From: Butyrivibrio sp. NC3005
Lineage (GTDB): Bacteria > Bacillota > Clostridia > Lachnospirales > Lachnospiraceae
Direction: 5' to 3'
Assembly: GCF_000424545.1 (NCBI RefSeq)
Contig: NZ_AUKC01000044.1
Span: forward strand, 1-34,850
DNA length: 34,850 nucleotides
The position numbers and the translations under genes are program-made. Shown piece by piece: positions 1-8,978 of this stretch (the stretch's first letter is position 1; every line of letters begins with the position of its first letter). Below the pieces are notes generated by a model. The model ran no database searches and was not told where the DNA came from. It was given only the letters and a program-made list of their open reading frames with translations.

Positions 1-195
1 CCTCAATGCAGGATTTCAGATGCAATTAAAGTATTCAAAGGCAATACTGCAAGATGGCTGTTTCTTACACATCCAGAAATCAAAACTAAGCTTTGGGGTG
101 GACATTTATGGAATCCATCATATTTTGTAGCAACTGTAAGTGAGCGCACGAAAGAGCAGATCACTAATTATATAAGCAGTCAGAAAGAAAAGTAA
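1..195 (+). CDS. tnpA: IS200/IS605-family transposase TnpA, C-terminal part (cut by window edge)
   Basis: The reading frame is open from base 1 to the TAA at 193-195, giving 64 residues with no start in the window. The stretch LWGGHLWNPSYFVATV followed by a helix containing NYISSQ is the typical C-terminus of the small Y1 (HUH) transposases of IS200/IS605 elements, which cut and join single-stranded DNA. The Tyr at fragment residue 57 sits where the family's catalytic tyrosine lies. The histidine pair of the HUH motif would be upstream, outside the window. The hairpin 95 bases downstream fits the right end of the same element. Whether the full gene is intact cannot be judged here. Confidence 0.85.
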   Translation, partial: PQCRISDAIKVFKGNTARWLFLTHPEIKTKLWGGHLWNPSYFVATVSERTKEQITNYISSQKEK

Positions 196-286
196 CACAT
201 GAAGATATATTCTACGTATTCCGTTAAAATAAAACAATACAATCATATATTTTCTGAGACAGTAACTATATAGATTGTGGCAATAG

Positions 287-319
287 GAAGCACGCGACTT
301 TAGTCGTGTGAGGCTTCAC
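287..319 (+). mobile_element. Right-end hairpin of the IS200/IS605-like element
   Basis: CACGCGAC (291-298) and GTCGTGTG (303-310) form an 8-bp stem with one G-T pair and a TTTA loop. GAAG (287-290) and CTTC (314-317) can extend it. It is followed by TTCAC (315-319). A subterminal imperfect palindrome close to the cleavage tetra/pentanucleotide is how IS200/IS605 right ends look. The exact boundary is inferred; the left end is outside the window. Confidence 0.6.
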
Positions 320-408
320 GTTGGATTAGGATAACTAGATAATGTTAATAGGCTTTTAGCAACTATAGTTTATAATAAGAAAAATGTAAAATTATTCCAA
401 AAAAATTC

Positions 409-437
409 TTGACATTGAATAAACATACGTGTAGAAT
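409..437 (+). promoter_or_regulatory. Sigma-A promoter of the asnB-glnN-gltBD operon
   Basis: TTGACA at 409-414, a 17-bp spacer and TAGAAT at 432-437. The -35 is a perfect consensus and the -10 is off by one base. Transcription should start near 444, giving an approximately 200-nt leader before asnB. Confidence 0.8.
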
Positions 438-454
438 AACTTCACATAAAGGCA

Positions 455-500
455 AAGGCGTCTTAGAGAATGTACTCTAAGGCGCCTTTTGTTTTTTTAT
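455..500 (+). terminator. Leader terminator 1 (attenuator candidate) with a hexaloop
   Basis: AAGGCGTCTTAGAG (455-468) pairs with CTCTAAGGCGCCTT (475-488). This is a 14-bp stem with one G-U pair and a six-base loop AATGTA, followed by a T-rich run (487-498). It starts only about 11 nt after the predicted transcription start and lies between the promoter and the first gene, so read-through must be controlled or partial. The loop has A at position 1 and G at position 4, as in hairpins bound by ANTAR-domain antiterminators. Confidence 0.75.
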
Positions 501-529
501 AAGGATTTTTATACACTTTTTTAGCTTTT

Positions 530-592
530 AGCGGTGCAAAGGGGCATCAAGGCTTAAATGCCTTCCTTTTTGCGCCGCTTTTTTGTTTTTTC
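530..592 (+). terminator. Leader terminator 2, nested hairpin
   Basis: AGCGGTGCAAA (530-540) pairs with TTTGCGCCGCT (569-579) through one G-U pair and is followed by a T tract interrupted by one G (579-591). Inside it, AAGGC/GCCTT (around 549-564) can form a small hairpin. It is a second intrinsic terminator within one leader, 40 nt upstream of the asnB ribosome site. With terminator 1 it implies regulated read-through into the nitrogen operon. Confidence 0.75.
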
Positions 593-644
593 ACCAAAGA
601 ATATGTATAAAAATTTATTCTATTAACTATTAGGAGGAAACAAT

Positions 645-2228
645 ATGTGTGCAATACTCGCATACGAAGGAGAGGGAATATCTAAAGAGTTCTTTGAAGA
701 GATGCTCGAAAAGACAATTTCCAGAGGACCTGACATGACAAGAATACAAAAGGTTGAAGGTGGATGGCTTGGTTTTAATCGGCTTTCCATCATGGGTTTA
801 AATGAAGCTGGAATGCAGCCTTTTAATCTTAATAATAATTATGTTGTCTGTAATGGGGAGTTGTATGGTTTCGAGAATTTAAAGAATTATCTTAAGTCTC
901 TTGGATATTCGTTTAAAAGCGACAGCGATTGTGAAATATTGCTTCCTTTATATGAAAAGCTTGGTACAGCAATGTTCAGGTTTCTAGATGCTGAATTTGC
1001 ATGTGTTATATATGATAGCGAAAAAAAGAAACTAATCGCTGCAAGAGATCCAATAGGAATCAGACCTTTGTATTATGGTTATGATAAAAAAGAAAACATT
1101 GTATTTGCATCCGAGCCTAAAAATCTTATTGGAGTTTGTGACAAGATAATGCCATTTCCTCCAGGACACTATTATGAAAATGGAAAATTTATCCAATATA
1201 GGGATATGACTAAAGTTGAAAAAGTATCAGAGGATAGTCTGGAAACAGTATTGGAAAAGATTCATGATAAGCTTCTTCTTGGAATTGATAAACGTCTATC
1301 AGCTGATGCTCCTATAGGTTTTCTTCTTTCTGGCGGACTTGATTCATCGCTTGTATGTGGTGTTGCTGCTGCAAGATCAGACAAACCTATTGAGACTTTT
1401 GCTATAGGAATGGATATAGATGCAATCGATCTAAAGTATGCGAGAGAAGTTGCTGAGTATATTCATAGCAGTCATCACGAAGTGATTATTACTAAAGATG
1501 ATGTAATAAATGCATTAGAACCAGTTATAAAAGCCCTAGGTACTTATGACATTACAACTATTAGAGCATCAATTGGAATGTACCTTCTTTGTAAATGGAT
1601 TCATGAGAACACAGATATAAAGGTAGTACTTACCGGTGAGATATCTGATGAACTTTTTGGATATAAATACACTGATTTTGCTCCAGACGCTGTTTCTTTT
1701 CAGGAAGAAGCAGCAAAAAGAATTAGAGAACTTCACATGTATGATGTTTTGAGAGCAGACAGATGCATAAGTGTTAACTCACTTGAAGCAAGAGTGCCAT
1801 TTGGAGATTTGGATTTTGCAAGTTATGTAATGTCTATTGATCCAGAAAAGAAACTAAATACTTATGGAAAAGGAAAATATCTTTTGAGAAAAGCCTTTGA
1901 AAAAGATGAATTTATTCCATGGTCAATTCTCATGAGAGAAAAAGCAGCTTTTTCTGATGCTGTAGGTCACTCATTAAGAGATGATCTTATCGAATATGCA
2001 GACAGTATGTATTCAGATGATGAATTTGATAAAAAGAGATTTCAATATGAACATGCAACACCGTTTACTAAAGAATCTCTTTTATATAGAGAAATTTTTG
2101 AGAAGTATTACCCGGGTCAGTCAGAAATGATAGTAGATTTTTGGATGCCCAACAAGGAATGGGAAGGCTGTAATGTAGATGATCCGTCTGCACGAGTACT
2201 ATCAAACTATGGCGAATCCGGCAAATAA
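645..2228 (+). CDS. asnB: Asparagine synthase (glutamine-hydrolysing)
   Basis: Makes asparagine from aspartate, ATP and glutamine in the cytoplasm. Residues 1-180 are a class II glutamine amidotransferase: Cys2 is the nucleophile exposed after Met removal, with GFNRLSIMG (43-51), NGELYGF (70-76) and RDPIGIRPLYYG (134-145). Residues about 195-500 are the ATP-pyrophosphatase synthetase domain, with the P-loop SGGLDSS (229-235), GEISDELFGY (331-340) and EARVPF (381-386). At 527 aa it is slightly shorter than E. coli AsnB (554). TAGGAGG lies 7 bases before ATG. It opens a same-strand run with glnN, gltB and gltD, placing asparagine synthesis under the same promoter as ammonium assimilation. Confidence 0.93.
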   Translation: MCAILAYEGEGISKEFFEEMLEKTISRGPDMTRIQKVEGGWLGFNRLSIMGLNEAGMQPFNLNNNYVVCNGELYGFENLKNYLKSLGYSFKSDSDCEILLPLYEKLGTAMFRFLDAEFACVIYDSEKKKLIAARDPIGIRPLYYGYDKKENIVFASEPKNLIGVCDKIMPFPPGHYYENGKFIQYRDMTKVEKVSEDSLETVLEKIHDKLLLGIDKRLSADAPIGFLLSGGLDSSLVCGVAAARSDKPIETFAIGMDIDAIDLKYAREVAEYIHSSHHEVIITKDDVINALEPVIKALGTYDITTIRASIGMYLLCKWIHENTDIKVVLTGEISDELFGYKYTDFAPDAVSFQEEAAKRIRELHMYDVLRADRCISVNSLEARVPFGDLDFASYVMSIDPEKKLNTYGKGKYLLRKAFEKDEFIPWSILMREKAAFSDAVGHSLRDDLIEYADSMYSDDEFDKKRFQYEHATPFTKESLLYREIFEKYYPGQSEMIVDFWMPNKEWEGCNVDDPSARVLSNYGESGK

Positions 2229-2287
2229 TTGTTATTCACCAATCGTCTAAACAAATTTTTTTGCACCATTAACAGGAGGAAAAAACA

Positions 2288-4396
2288 ATGATAGATGCAA
2301 GTAAACTTACTGAAGAATTTGGCTCACTTGTTTTCAGCGATAAAGTTATGAAACAGCGCCTGCCAAAGAATATTTATAAGGCAGTTCATAAGACAATAGA
2401 AATGGGAAGTCATTTGGAACTTGATGTAGCTAACTGTGTTGCAGCGGTAATGAAGGAATGGGCAATTGAAAACGGTGCAACTCATTTTACACATTGGTTC
2501 CAGCCAATGACAGGTCTTACAGCTGAAAAGCATGATAGCTTCATTTCTCCTACAGATGATGGTAGCGTGATTATGGAGTTTTCAGGAAAAGAGCTTGTAA
2601 AGGGAGAGCCCGATGCTTCAAGTTTTCCATCAGGTGGTCTTCGTGCAACATTTGAAGCAAGGGGATATACTGCATGGGATCCTTCATCACCAGCATTTAT
2701 CAAAGACGGTTCTTTGTACATTCCAACAGCTTTTTGCTCTTACGGAGGAGAAGCTCTTGATAAGAAAACACCTCTTCTTCGTTCTATGGAAGCTTTATCA
2801 AGAGAAGCTGTTAAAATGCTTCACCTTTTAGGTTATGAAGATGTTAAGAGAGTAAATACTACAATCGGTTCAGAACAGGAATATTTCCTTATTGATAAAG
2901 ATTTTTATAAAAAGAGAAAAGACCTTCTTTTTACAGGACGTACACTTATCGGCGCACCTGCAACAAAAGGTCAGGAGATGGAAGATCATTACTTTGGTGT
3001 AATTAAGCCAAAGGTATCTGCATACATGCATGATTTGGATGAAGAGTTATGGAAGCTTGGAATCCCTGCTAAAACAAAGCATAACGAAGTTGCTCCTTCA
3101 CAGCATGAACTTGCTCCTGTTTTTGAAACAGCTAATATTGCAGTAGACCACAATCAGCTCACAATGGAAGTAATGAAGAAGGTTGCTGATAAGCACAACT
3201 ATGCATGTCTTCTTCATGAAAAACCATTTGAAGGAATTAATGGTTCCGGTAAGCATAATAACTGGTCTGTATGTACTGATACAGGAGTAAACCTTCTTGA
3301 TCCAGGCAAAAATCCAGGAGAGAATATTCCTTTCCTTGTATTCCTTGTGTCAGTAATTGCTGCTGTTGATGATTATGCTCCTATTTTGAGATTATCTGTA
3401 GCATCCGCTGGAAACGATCACAGACTTGGAGCAAACGAGGCACCGCCAGCAATCGTTTCTATTTTCCTTGGAAATGAGCTTTCAGAAGTATTGAAGGGAG
3501 TAGAAGAGGGATGTACATATCAGAGCCAGGGCAAAGTACAGATGGCAATGGGTGCACAGGTTCTTCCACATTTTACAAAGGATAATACAGATAGAAACAG
3601 AACTTCACCTTTTGCATTTACAGGTAACAAGTTTGAATTCCGTATGCCTGGTTCTGCTGTTTCTGTTGCAAATGCTAACATTGTTTTGAATACAGCAGTT
3701 GCAGAAGAGCTTACAAGACTTTATGACAAACTTGCAGGATATAGCAAAGAAGAGCTTAATACAAAACTTTTTGAGATTCTCAAAGAAGAAATTGTAAAGC
3801 ATAAGAGAGTTCTTTTCAACGGAAATGGCTATACAGATGAATGGGTTGAAGAGGCAGCGAAGAGAGGTCTTCCAAACCTTAAGTCTTTACCAGATGCAAT
3901 GCCTTATTGGATTTCTGATGAATCAGTTGAACTTTTTACAAAGCATAACATCTTCACAAAGGAAGAGATTCAGTCAAGATATGATATTCTTCTTGAGAAC
4001 TATTCAAAGTCAATTCATATTGAGTCTTTGACAATGCAGGAAATGGTAAGAAAAGATCTTACAGAAGGTTTAGTTGCATATCAGAAGGATGTTACAAATG
4101 AAATAATCCAGAAAAAGAGTGTTATCTCTGGAGCAGAGTGTCTGCTTGAGAACAATATTGTTAAGGTTCTCGATGAATCAGGAAGCCTTATGTTCAAAGC
4201 ACTTGATAAGCTTGCAGCTGATACCAAAATTGCTGAAAGCATGACACAGGCACTTGAAACAGCAAGTTTCTATCAGAAGACAATCCTTTCAGATATGGAT
4301 GAACTTCGTAAATATGCAGACAAAGCAGAGGCTCTTATTCCAGATAAGTACCTTGGCTACCCGACTTATGGTCAGATGCTTTTTTCACTCAGATAA
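2288..4396 (+). CDS. glnN: Glutamine synthetase type III
   Basis: ATP-dependent condensation of glutamate and ammonium. The 702-aa length and motifs are those of GSIII, common in Bacteroides, cyanobacteria and clostridia. Visible motifs: the GSIII N-terminal region around [16 protein letters not shown] (about 122-137), [10 protein letters not shown] (194-203), [17 protein letters not shown] (264-280), [10 protein letters not shown] (about 318), [10 protein letters not shown] (about 378) and [16 protein letters not shown] (about 438). A strong AGGAGG lies before ATG. It is 59 bp after asnB and 24 bp before gltB, hence the same operon. GSIII enzymes are not known to be controlled by GlnR/adenylylation in the GSI manner, so the leader may be the main control point (inference). 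Confidence 0.95.
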   Translation: MIDASKLTEEFGSLVFSDKVMKQRLPKNIYKAVHKTIEMGSHLELDVANCVAAVMKEWAIENGATHFTHWFQPMTGLTAEKHDSFISPTDDGSVIMEFSGKELVKGEPDASSFPSGGLRATFEARGYTAWDPSSPAFIKDGSLYIPTAFCSYGGEALDKKTPLLRSMEALSREAVKMLHLLGYEDVKRVNTTIGSEQEYFLIDKDFYKKRKDLLFTGRTLIGAPATKGQEMEDHYFGVIKPKVSAYMHDLDEELWKLGIPAKTKHNEVAPSQHELAPVFETANIAVDHNQLTMEVMKKVADKHNYACLLHEKPFEGINGSGKHNNWSVCTDTGVNLLDPGKNPGENIPFLVFLVSVIAAVDDYAPILRLSVASAGNDHRLGANEAPPAIVSIFLGNELSEVLKGVEEGCTYQSQGKVQMAMGAQVLPHFTKDNTDRNRTSPFAFTGNKFEFRMPGSAVSVANANIVLNTAVAEELTRLYDKLAGYSKEELNTKLFEILKEEIVKHKRVLFNGNGYTDEWVEEAAKRGLPNLKSLPDAMPYWISDESVELFTKHNIFTKEEIQSRYDILLENYSKSIHIESLTMQEMVRKDLTEGLVAYQKDVTNEIIQKKSVISGAECLLENNIVKVLDESGSLMFKALDKLAADTKIAESMTQALETASFYQKTILSDMDELRKYADKAEALIPDKYLGYPTYGQMLFSLR

Positions 4397-4420
4397 ACAA
4401 AAATAGAAGGTAGGAAGACT

Positions 4421-7400
4421 ATGGAAACATGGATGAATGAACATGATGCCTGCGGAATTGGTGCAGTCATCAACATTAATGGTAACGCAGACAATAAAGT
4501 AGTTGATGATGCTCTTTCTATAGTTGAAAAACTTGAGCACAGAGCTGGTAAAGATGCTACTGGTAAAGTAGGAGATGGTGTAGGTATTCTCGTACAGATT
4601 TGTCATGGTTATTTTTCTAAGGAAGCTGCAAAGATAGGCATTTGTCTTAAAGAAGCCGGAGATTATGGAATTGGAATGTTCTTTTTTCCGACAGATTCTA
4701 TGAAACGTATGTTCGCTAAGAGAATGCTCGAGGTCATAGCCAAGAAAGAAGGTCTGAAAGTTCTTGGATGGAGGGATGTTGAAATACATCCTGAAATTCT
4801 CGGCGAAGTTGCAAAAAACTGTATGCCTTATATTTGTCAGTGTTTTATTGAAAGACCAAATGATGTTAATCGTGGAATTGAATTTGACAGACGTTTGTAC
4901 TGTCTTAGAAGAGAGTATGAAAAATCTTCCGAGGATACTTATATCTGTTCATTTTCATCCAGAACCATAGTCTATAAAGGAATGTTCCTTGTTGGTCAGT
5001 TGAGAAAGTTCTATTCTGATTTGCTTTCTCCTGATTACACTACCGCAATTGCTATGGTTCATAGCAGATTTTCAACTAACACAACTCCGTCCTGGCAGAG
5101 AGCTCACCCGTACAGAATGATTGCACATAATGGTGAAATCAATACTATTCGTGGTAATAGCGATAGAATGCTTGCTAGAGAAGAAACCATGTCATCAGAA
5201 ATTTTAGGTGATGAGCTTGGAAAGGTATACCCAGTAATTGGCTCATCAGGTTCTGATTCAGCTATGCTTGATAATACTCTTGAGTTTTTGTATATGAATG
5301 GCATGGATTTGCCTCTTGCTATGATGCTGACTATTCCAGAGCCTTGGAAAAATAATGGTTTCATGGCGCAGGATAGAAAGGATTTTTATCATTATTATGC
5401 AACTATGATGGAACCTTGGGATGGACCTGCTGCCGTTCTTTTCACAGATGGTGAGATATTCGGTGCTACTCTCGATAGAAACGGTCTTAGACCATCAAGA
5501 TATTATGTAACTAAAGATGGAAGACTTATCTTGTCTTCAGAGGTAGGTGTTCTTGATATTCCTGATGAAAATATTGAGAAAAAATCAAGACTTTCACCAG
5601 GACATATGCTGGTAGTTGATACTAAAAAGGGACGTATCATCTCTGATAAAGAATGTAAAGAAAAGTACTCCAAGGCAAAACCTTACGGAGAATGGCTTGA
5701 TAGATACCTTCTTCATATTAATAAGTTAAACATCCCTAACAAAAAAATACCAACTCATACTCAGGAAATGCGTGATAAGCTTTATAAAGTATTCGGATAT
5801 TCTTATGAAGATGTCAAAGAGCAGATTATGCCTATGGCAATGAATGGAATAGAACCTACGGTATCAATGGGTGCTGATATCCCGCTTGCAATGCTATCAA
5901 AACATCATCAGCCATTATTCTGTTATTTTAAACAGCTTTTTGCGCAGGTAACTAATCCACCAATCGACTCTCTTAGAGAAAAAGTTGTTACAGATACAAC
6001 TGTATATATTGGTTCAGATGGTAATCTCTTAAAAGAAAAAAGTGATAACTGCAGAGTTCTTGAAATCAATAACCCAATCCTGACAGGTGTTGACCTTATG
6101 AAAATTGAGTCATTAGATAGACCGGGATTCAAAGCAGGTAAGATTTCACTTTTGTATTACAAAAATACACCAGTTGAAAGAGCACTCGAGCAATTAAATA
6201 TATCAGTTGACAGAGCTATTGCCAATGATGTGAACATTATTATTTTGTCCGATAGAGGAGTAGATGAAAACCATATGCCGATTCCATCTCTTCTTGCAGT
6301 GTCTTCAGTTGAACAGCATCTGGTACGAACCAAAAAACGTACAGTTGTTTCACTTATACTTGAAAGTGGTGAACCAAGGGATGTACATCAGATAGCAACG
6401 CTTCTCGGATTTGGAGCAAGAGCAATTCATCCATATTTGGCACAGGAGTGTATTGCAGAGCTTATCGATATCGGAATCTTGGATAAGGATTACCATACAG
6501 CTATTTCGGATTATAATAAAGCGCTTCTTGGCGGAGTTGTCAAAATAGCTGCAAAGATGGGTATTTCAACACTACAGTCCTATCAGTCTGCAAGAATTTT
6601 CGAAGCTGTTGGTCTTTCAAAAGAATTTGTAGACAAATATTTTACAGGTACTATTAGCAGAGTTGGTGGTATTGGAATAGAAGAAATAGGACAGGATGTT
6701 GAATTCCGTCATAATAAAGCCTTTGACCCGCTTGGCCTTTCAACAGATACAACGCTTGATTCTATCGGATTCCATGGGCTTAGAAGTGGTGACGATAAAG
6801 AAGATCATATGTATAGTCCAAAGACTATCGTTACGCTTCAAAGAGCTGTAAGAGAAAATGATTATGAACGCTTCAAGGAATATACAAAAATGGTAGATGA
6901 CGAGAATAGACCGCATACCTTGAGAGCACTATTATCGTTTGTTCCTGCTAAAGAGCCTGTACCAATTGAAGAAGTGGAAAGTGAGACTGAAATTGTTAAA
7001 AGATTTCAGACAGGTGCTATGTCTTATGGATCTCTTTCAAAGGAAGCTCATGAAACACTTGCTATTGCTATGAATAGACTTGGAGGAAAGTCTAATACCG
7101 GAGAAGGCGGAGAAGATTCAGCTCGTTTTGGAACAGAGAAAAACAGCGCTGTTAAGCAGATTGCATCTGGTAGATTCGGCGTTACAAGCGAGTATCTTCA
7201 AAGTGCAAAGGAAATACAGATTAAGATGGCTCAGGGAGCAAAACCAGGTGAAGGTGGTCATCTTCCTGGGAAAAAAGTATATCCATGGGTTGCAAAGACA
7301 AGATTCTCAACACCAGGCGTATCACTTATTTCACCTCCACCACATCACGACATTTATTCAATTGAAGATTTGGCTCAGCTTATCTATGATTTGAAAAATG

Positions 7401-8938
7401 CCAATGATAAGGCGAGAATATCTGTAAAGCTTGTATCTGAAGCCGGAGTTGGAACAATTGCATCAGGTGTGGCAAAGGCTGGCGCACAGGTGATTCTGGT
7501 ATCAGGTTACGATGGAGGTACAGGAGCAGCACCTTCCTCATCAGTTCACCATGCAGGTCTTCCATGGGAACTTGGTGTAAGCGAAGCACATCAGTCACTT
7601 CTTGATAACGGGCTAAGAAGTCGTGTAGTTCTTGAAACTGATGGTAAGCTTATGACAGGAAGAGATGTAGCTATTGCTGCACTTCTTGGAGCAGAGGAAT
7701 TTGGTTTTGCCACAGCTCCTCTCGTATGTATGGGATGCATGATGATGAGAGTATGCTCTAAGGATACTTGTCCTGTAGGTATTGCTACTCAGAACGAAGA
7801 ACTTAGAAAACGTTTTAAAGGCAAACCAGAACATGTAATGAATTTCATGCTCTTTATAGCAAGACAATTAAGAGAAATCATGAGCGTACTTGGTTTTAGA
7901 ACTCTCACCGAAATGGTTGGAAGAACAGACTGTCTTCAGATGAGAGAAACAAAAGGAAAGTATGCTGCAGATTTAAGTCGTATTATTAATAACAGCTATG
8001 CAAAACGTGAAAAATCATTCTTTGATATTAAAGATGTGTATGACTTTGGACTTGAGAAAACATTAGATTCTAAAGTTCTTATTCCAACATATGAAAAGGA
8101 AAAGAATCTTTTAAATCCATATGCTCATAGAAGTAGCGATATGCATACTATCAATATGAAAGTTAATATCTCAAGTACAGACAGAAGTTTTGGTACACTT
8201 CTTGGAAGCAGAGTAACTGCGGATTTCAAGAATGCACTTAGAGATGATTCCATAAACATTGAAGCTCATGGAGGTGGAGGTCAGTCTTTTGGTGCATTCC
8301 TTCCAAAAGGAGTAACCTTGAAACTTTATGGAGATGCCAATGATGGATTTGGAAAAGGCTTATCTGGAGGTAAGGTTATAGTAAGACCATCAGAAAACTC
8401 TACTTTTAGCGCACATGACAATATTATTATTGGTAATGTAGCTTTGTACGGTGCAACTGCCGGTAAGGCTTATGTATGCGGTATTGCTGGCGAAAGATTT
8501 TGTGTTAGAAATTCAGGTGCTATTGCTGTTTCGGAAGGATGTGGTGATCACGGTCTTGAATATATGACTGGTGGAAGAGCAGTTATTCTAGGCATGACCG
8601 GTAAAAATTTTGCTGCTGGTATGAGTGGTGGAATAGCTTATGTTCTTGATAAAGAGCATACTCTTTATCTTAGAATGAATAAAGATATGGCATCACTCTA
8701 CGAGCTGACTGAAAAGTATGATATTGCAGAACTTCGAGGAATCCTTGTTGATTATGTAAAAGAGACAAATTCCATTTTTGCTCGAGAAATTCTGGATAAT
8801 TTCGAAGAATTCATTCCAGATTTCAAGAAGATTGTTCCTAATGATTATCAAAAGATGATTACTACAATAGGAAAATTTGAGGAACAGGGTGTAGATCATG
8901 AGCATGCCGTGCTTGAGGCATTTAAGGAACTCACCTGA
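4421..8938 (+). CDS. gltB: Glutamate synthase (NADPH) large subunit
   Basis: Large subunit of GOGAT, which takes the amide of glutamine and transfers it to 2-oxoglutarate. A ten-residue propeptide precedes Cys11 in DACGIGAV, the N-terminal nucleophile of the amidotransferase domain. The central domain spans about 450-760. The FMN domain (about 830-1200) includes GGEDSARF, KPGEGGHLPG and VSGYDGGTGA. The 3Fe-4S cysteines are in CMGCMMMRVCSKDTCPVG, starting near residue 1103. The C-terminal glycine-rich beta-helix covers about 1250-1480 (GGGGQSFGAF, GGRAVILG). The 1505-aa length is full for the family. It lies 24 bp after glnN and 40 bp before the likely gltD start, so GS and GOGAT are co-expressed. 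Confidence 0.97.
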   Translation: METWMNEHDACGIGAVININGNADNKVVDDALSIVEKLEHRAGKDATGKVGDGVGILVQICHGYFSKEAAKIGICLKEAGDYGIGMFFFPTDSMKRMFAKRMLEVIAKKEGLKVLGWRDVEIHPEILGEVAKNCMPYICQCFIERPNDVNRGIEFDRRLYCLRREYEKSSEDTYICSFSSRTIVYKGMFLVGQLRKFYSDLLSPDYTTAIAMVHSRFSTNTTPSWQRAHPYRMIAHNGEINTIRGNSDRMLAREETMSSEILGDELGKVYPVIGSSGSDSAMLDNTLEFLYMNGMDLPLAMMLTIPEPWKNNGFMAQDRKDFYHYYATMMEPWDGPAAVLFTDGEIFGATLDRNGLRPSRYYVTKDGRLILSSEVGVLDIPDENIEKKSRLSPGHMLVVDTKKGRIISDKECKEKYSKAKPYGEWLDRYLLHINKLNIPNKKIPTHTQEMRDKLYKVFGYSYEDVKEQIMPMAMNGIEPTVSMGADIPLAMLSKHHQPLFCYFKQLFAQVTNPPIDSLREKVVTDTTVYIGSDGNLLKEKSDNCRVLEINNPILTGVDLMKIESLDRPGFKAGKISLLYYKNTPVERALEQLNISVDRAIANDVNIIILSDRGVDENHMPIPSLLAVSSVEQHLVRTKKRTVVSLILESGEPRDVHQIATLLGFGARAIHPYLAQECIAELIDIGILDKDYHTAISDYNKALLGGVVKIAAKMGISTLQSYQSARIFEAVGLSKEFVDKYFTGTISRVGGIGIEEIGQDVEFRHNKAFDPLGLSTDTTLDSIGFHGLRSGDDKEDHMYSPKTIVTLQRAVRENDYERFKEYTKMVDDENRPHTLRALLSFVPAKEPVPIEEVESETEIVKRFQTGAMSYGSLSKEAHETLAIAMNRLGGKSNTGEGGEDSARFGTEKNSAVKQIASGRFGVTSEYLQSAKEIQIKMAQGAKPGEGGHLPGKKVYPWVAKTRFSTPGVSLISPPPHHDIYSIEDLAQLIYDLKNANDKARISVKLVSEAGVGTIASGVAKAGAQVILVSGYDGGTGAAPSSSVHHAGLPWELGVSEAHQSLLDNGLRSRVVLETDGKLMTGRDVAIAALLGAEEFGFATAPLVCMGCMMMRVCSKDTCPVGIATQNEELRKRFKGKPEHVMNFMLFIARQLREIMSVLGFRTLTEMVGRTDCLQMRETKGKYAADLSRIINNSYAKREKSFFDIKDVYDFGLEKTLDSKVLIPTYEKEKNLLNPYAHRSSDMHTINMKVNISSTDRSFGTLLGSRVTADFKNALRDDSINIEAHGGGGQSFGAFLPKGVTLKLYGDANDGFGKGLSGGKVIVRPSENSTFSAHDNIIIGNVALYGATAGKAYVCGIAGERFCVRNSGAIAVSEGCGDHGLEYMTGGRAVILGMTGKNFAAGMSGGIAYVLDKEHTLYLRMNKDMASLYELTEKYDIAELRGILVDYVKETNSIFAREILDNFEEFIPDFKKIVPNDYQKMITTIGKFEEQGVDHEHAVLEAFKELT

Positions 8939-8978
8939 TAAAAACGAGCAAATTTTATAATAGGAGATGGATTTAGAA

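Larger units (their letters stand above)
196..644 (+). other. Intergenic region and leader upstream of asnB
   Basis: No gene is seen here. The first part belongs to the IS200-like right end. Bases 320-408 are AT-rich without a recognisable feature. The remainder holds a strong promoter (409-437), two intrinsic terminator structures (455-500 and 530-592) and the asnB ribosome site TAGGAGG (631-637). Confidence 0.7.

Noticed and set aside
455..592. Known glutamine or T-box riboswitch in the nitrogen leader.
   Set aside because: No T-box sequence or glnA-motif core was seen; only two terminator-type hairpins are present, so a named riboswitch class is not supported.
4385..4789. 134-codon minus-strand ORF opposite the start of gltB.
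   Set aside because: Antisense shadow of a strongly conserved coding region, with no ribosome site or domain.
7080..7394. 104-codon plus-strand ORF inside gltB.
   Set aside because: Out-of-frame shadow within the FMN domain of gltB.
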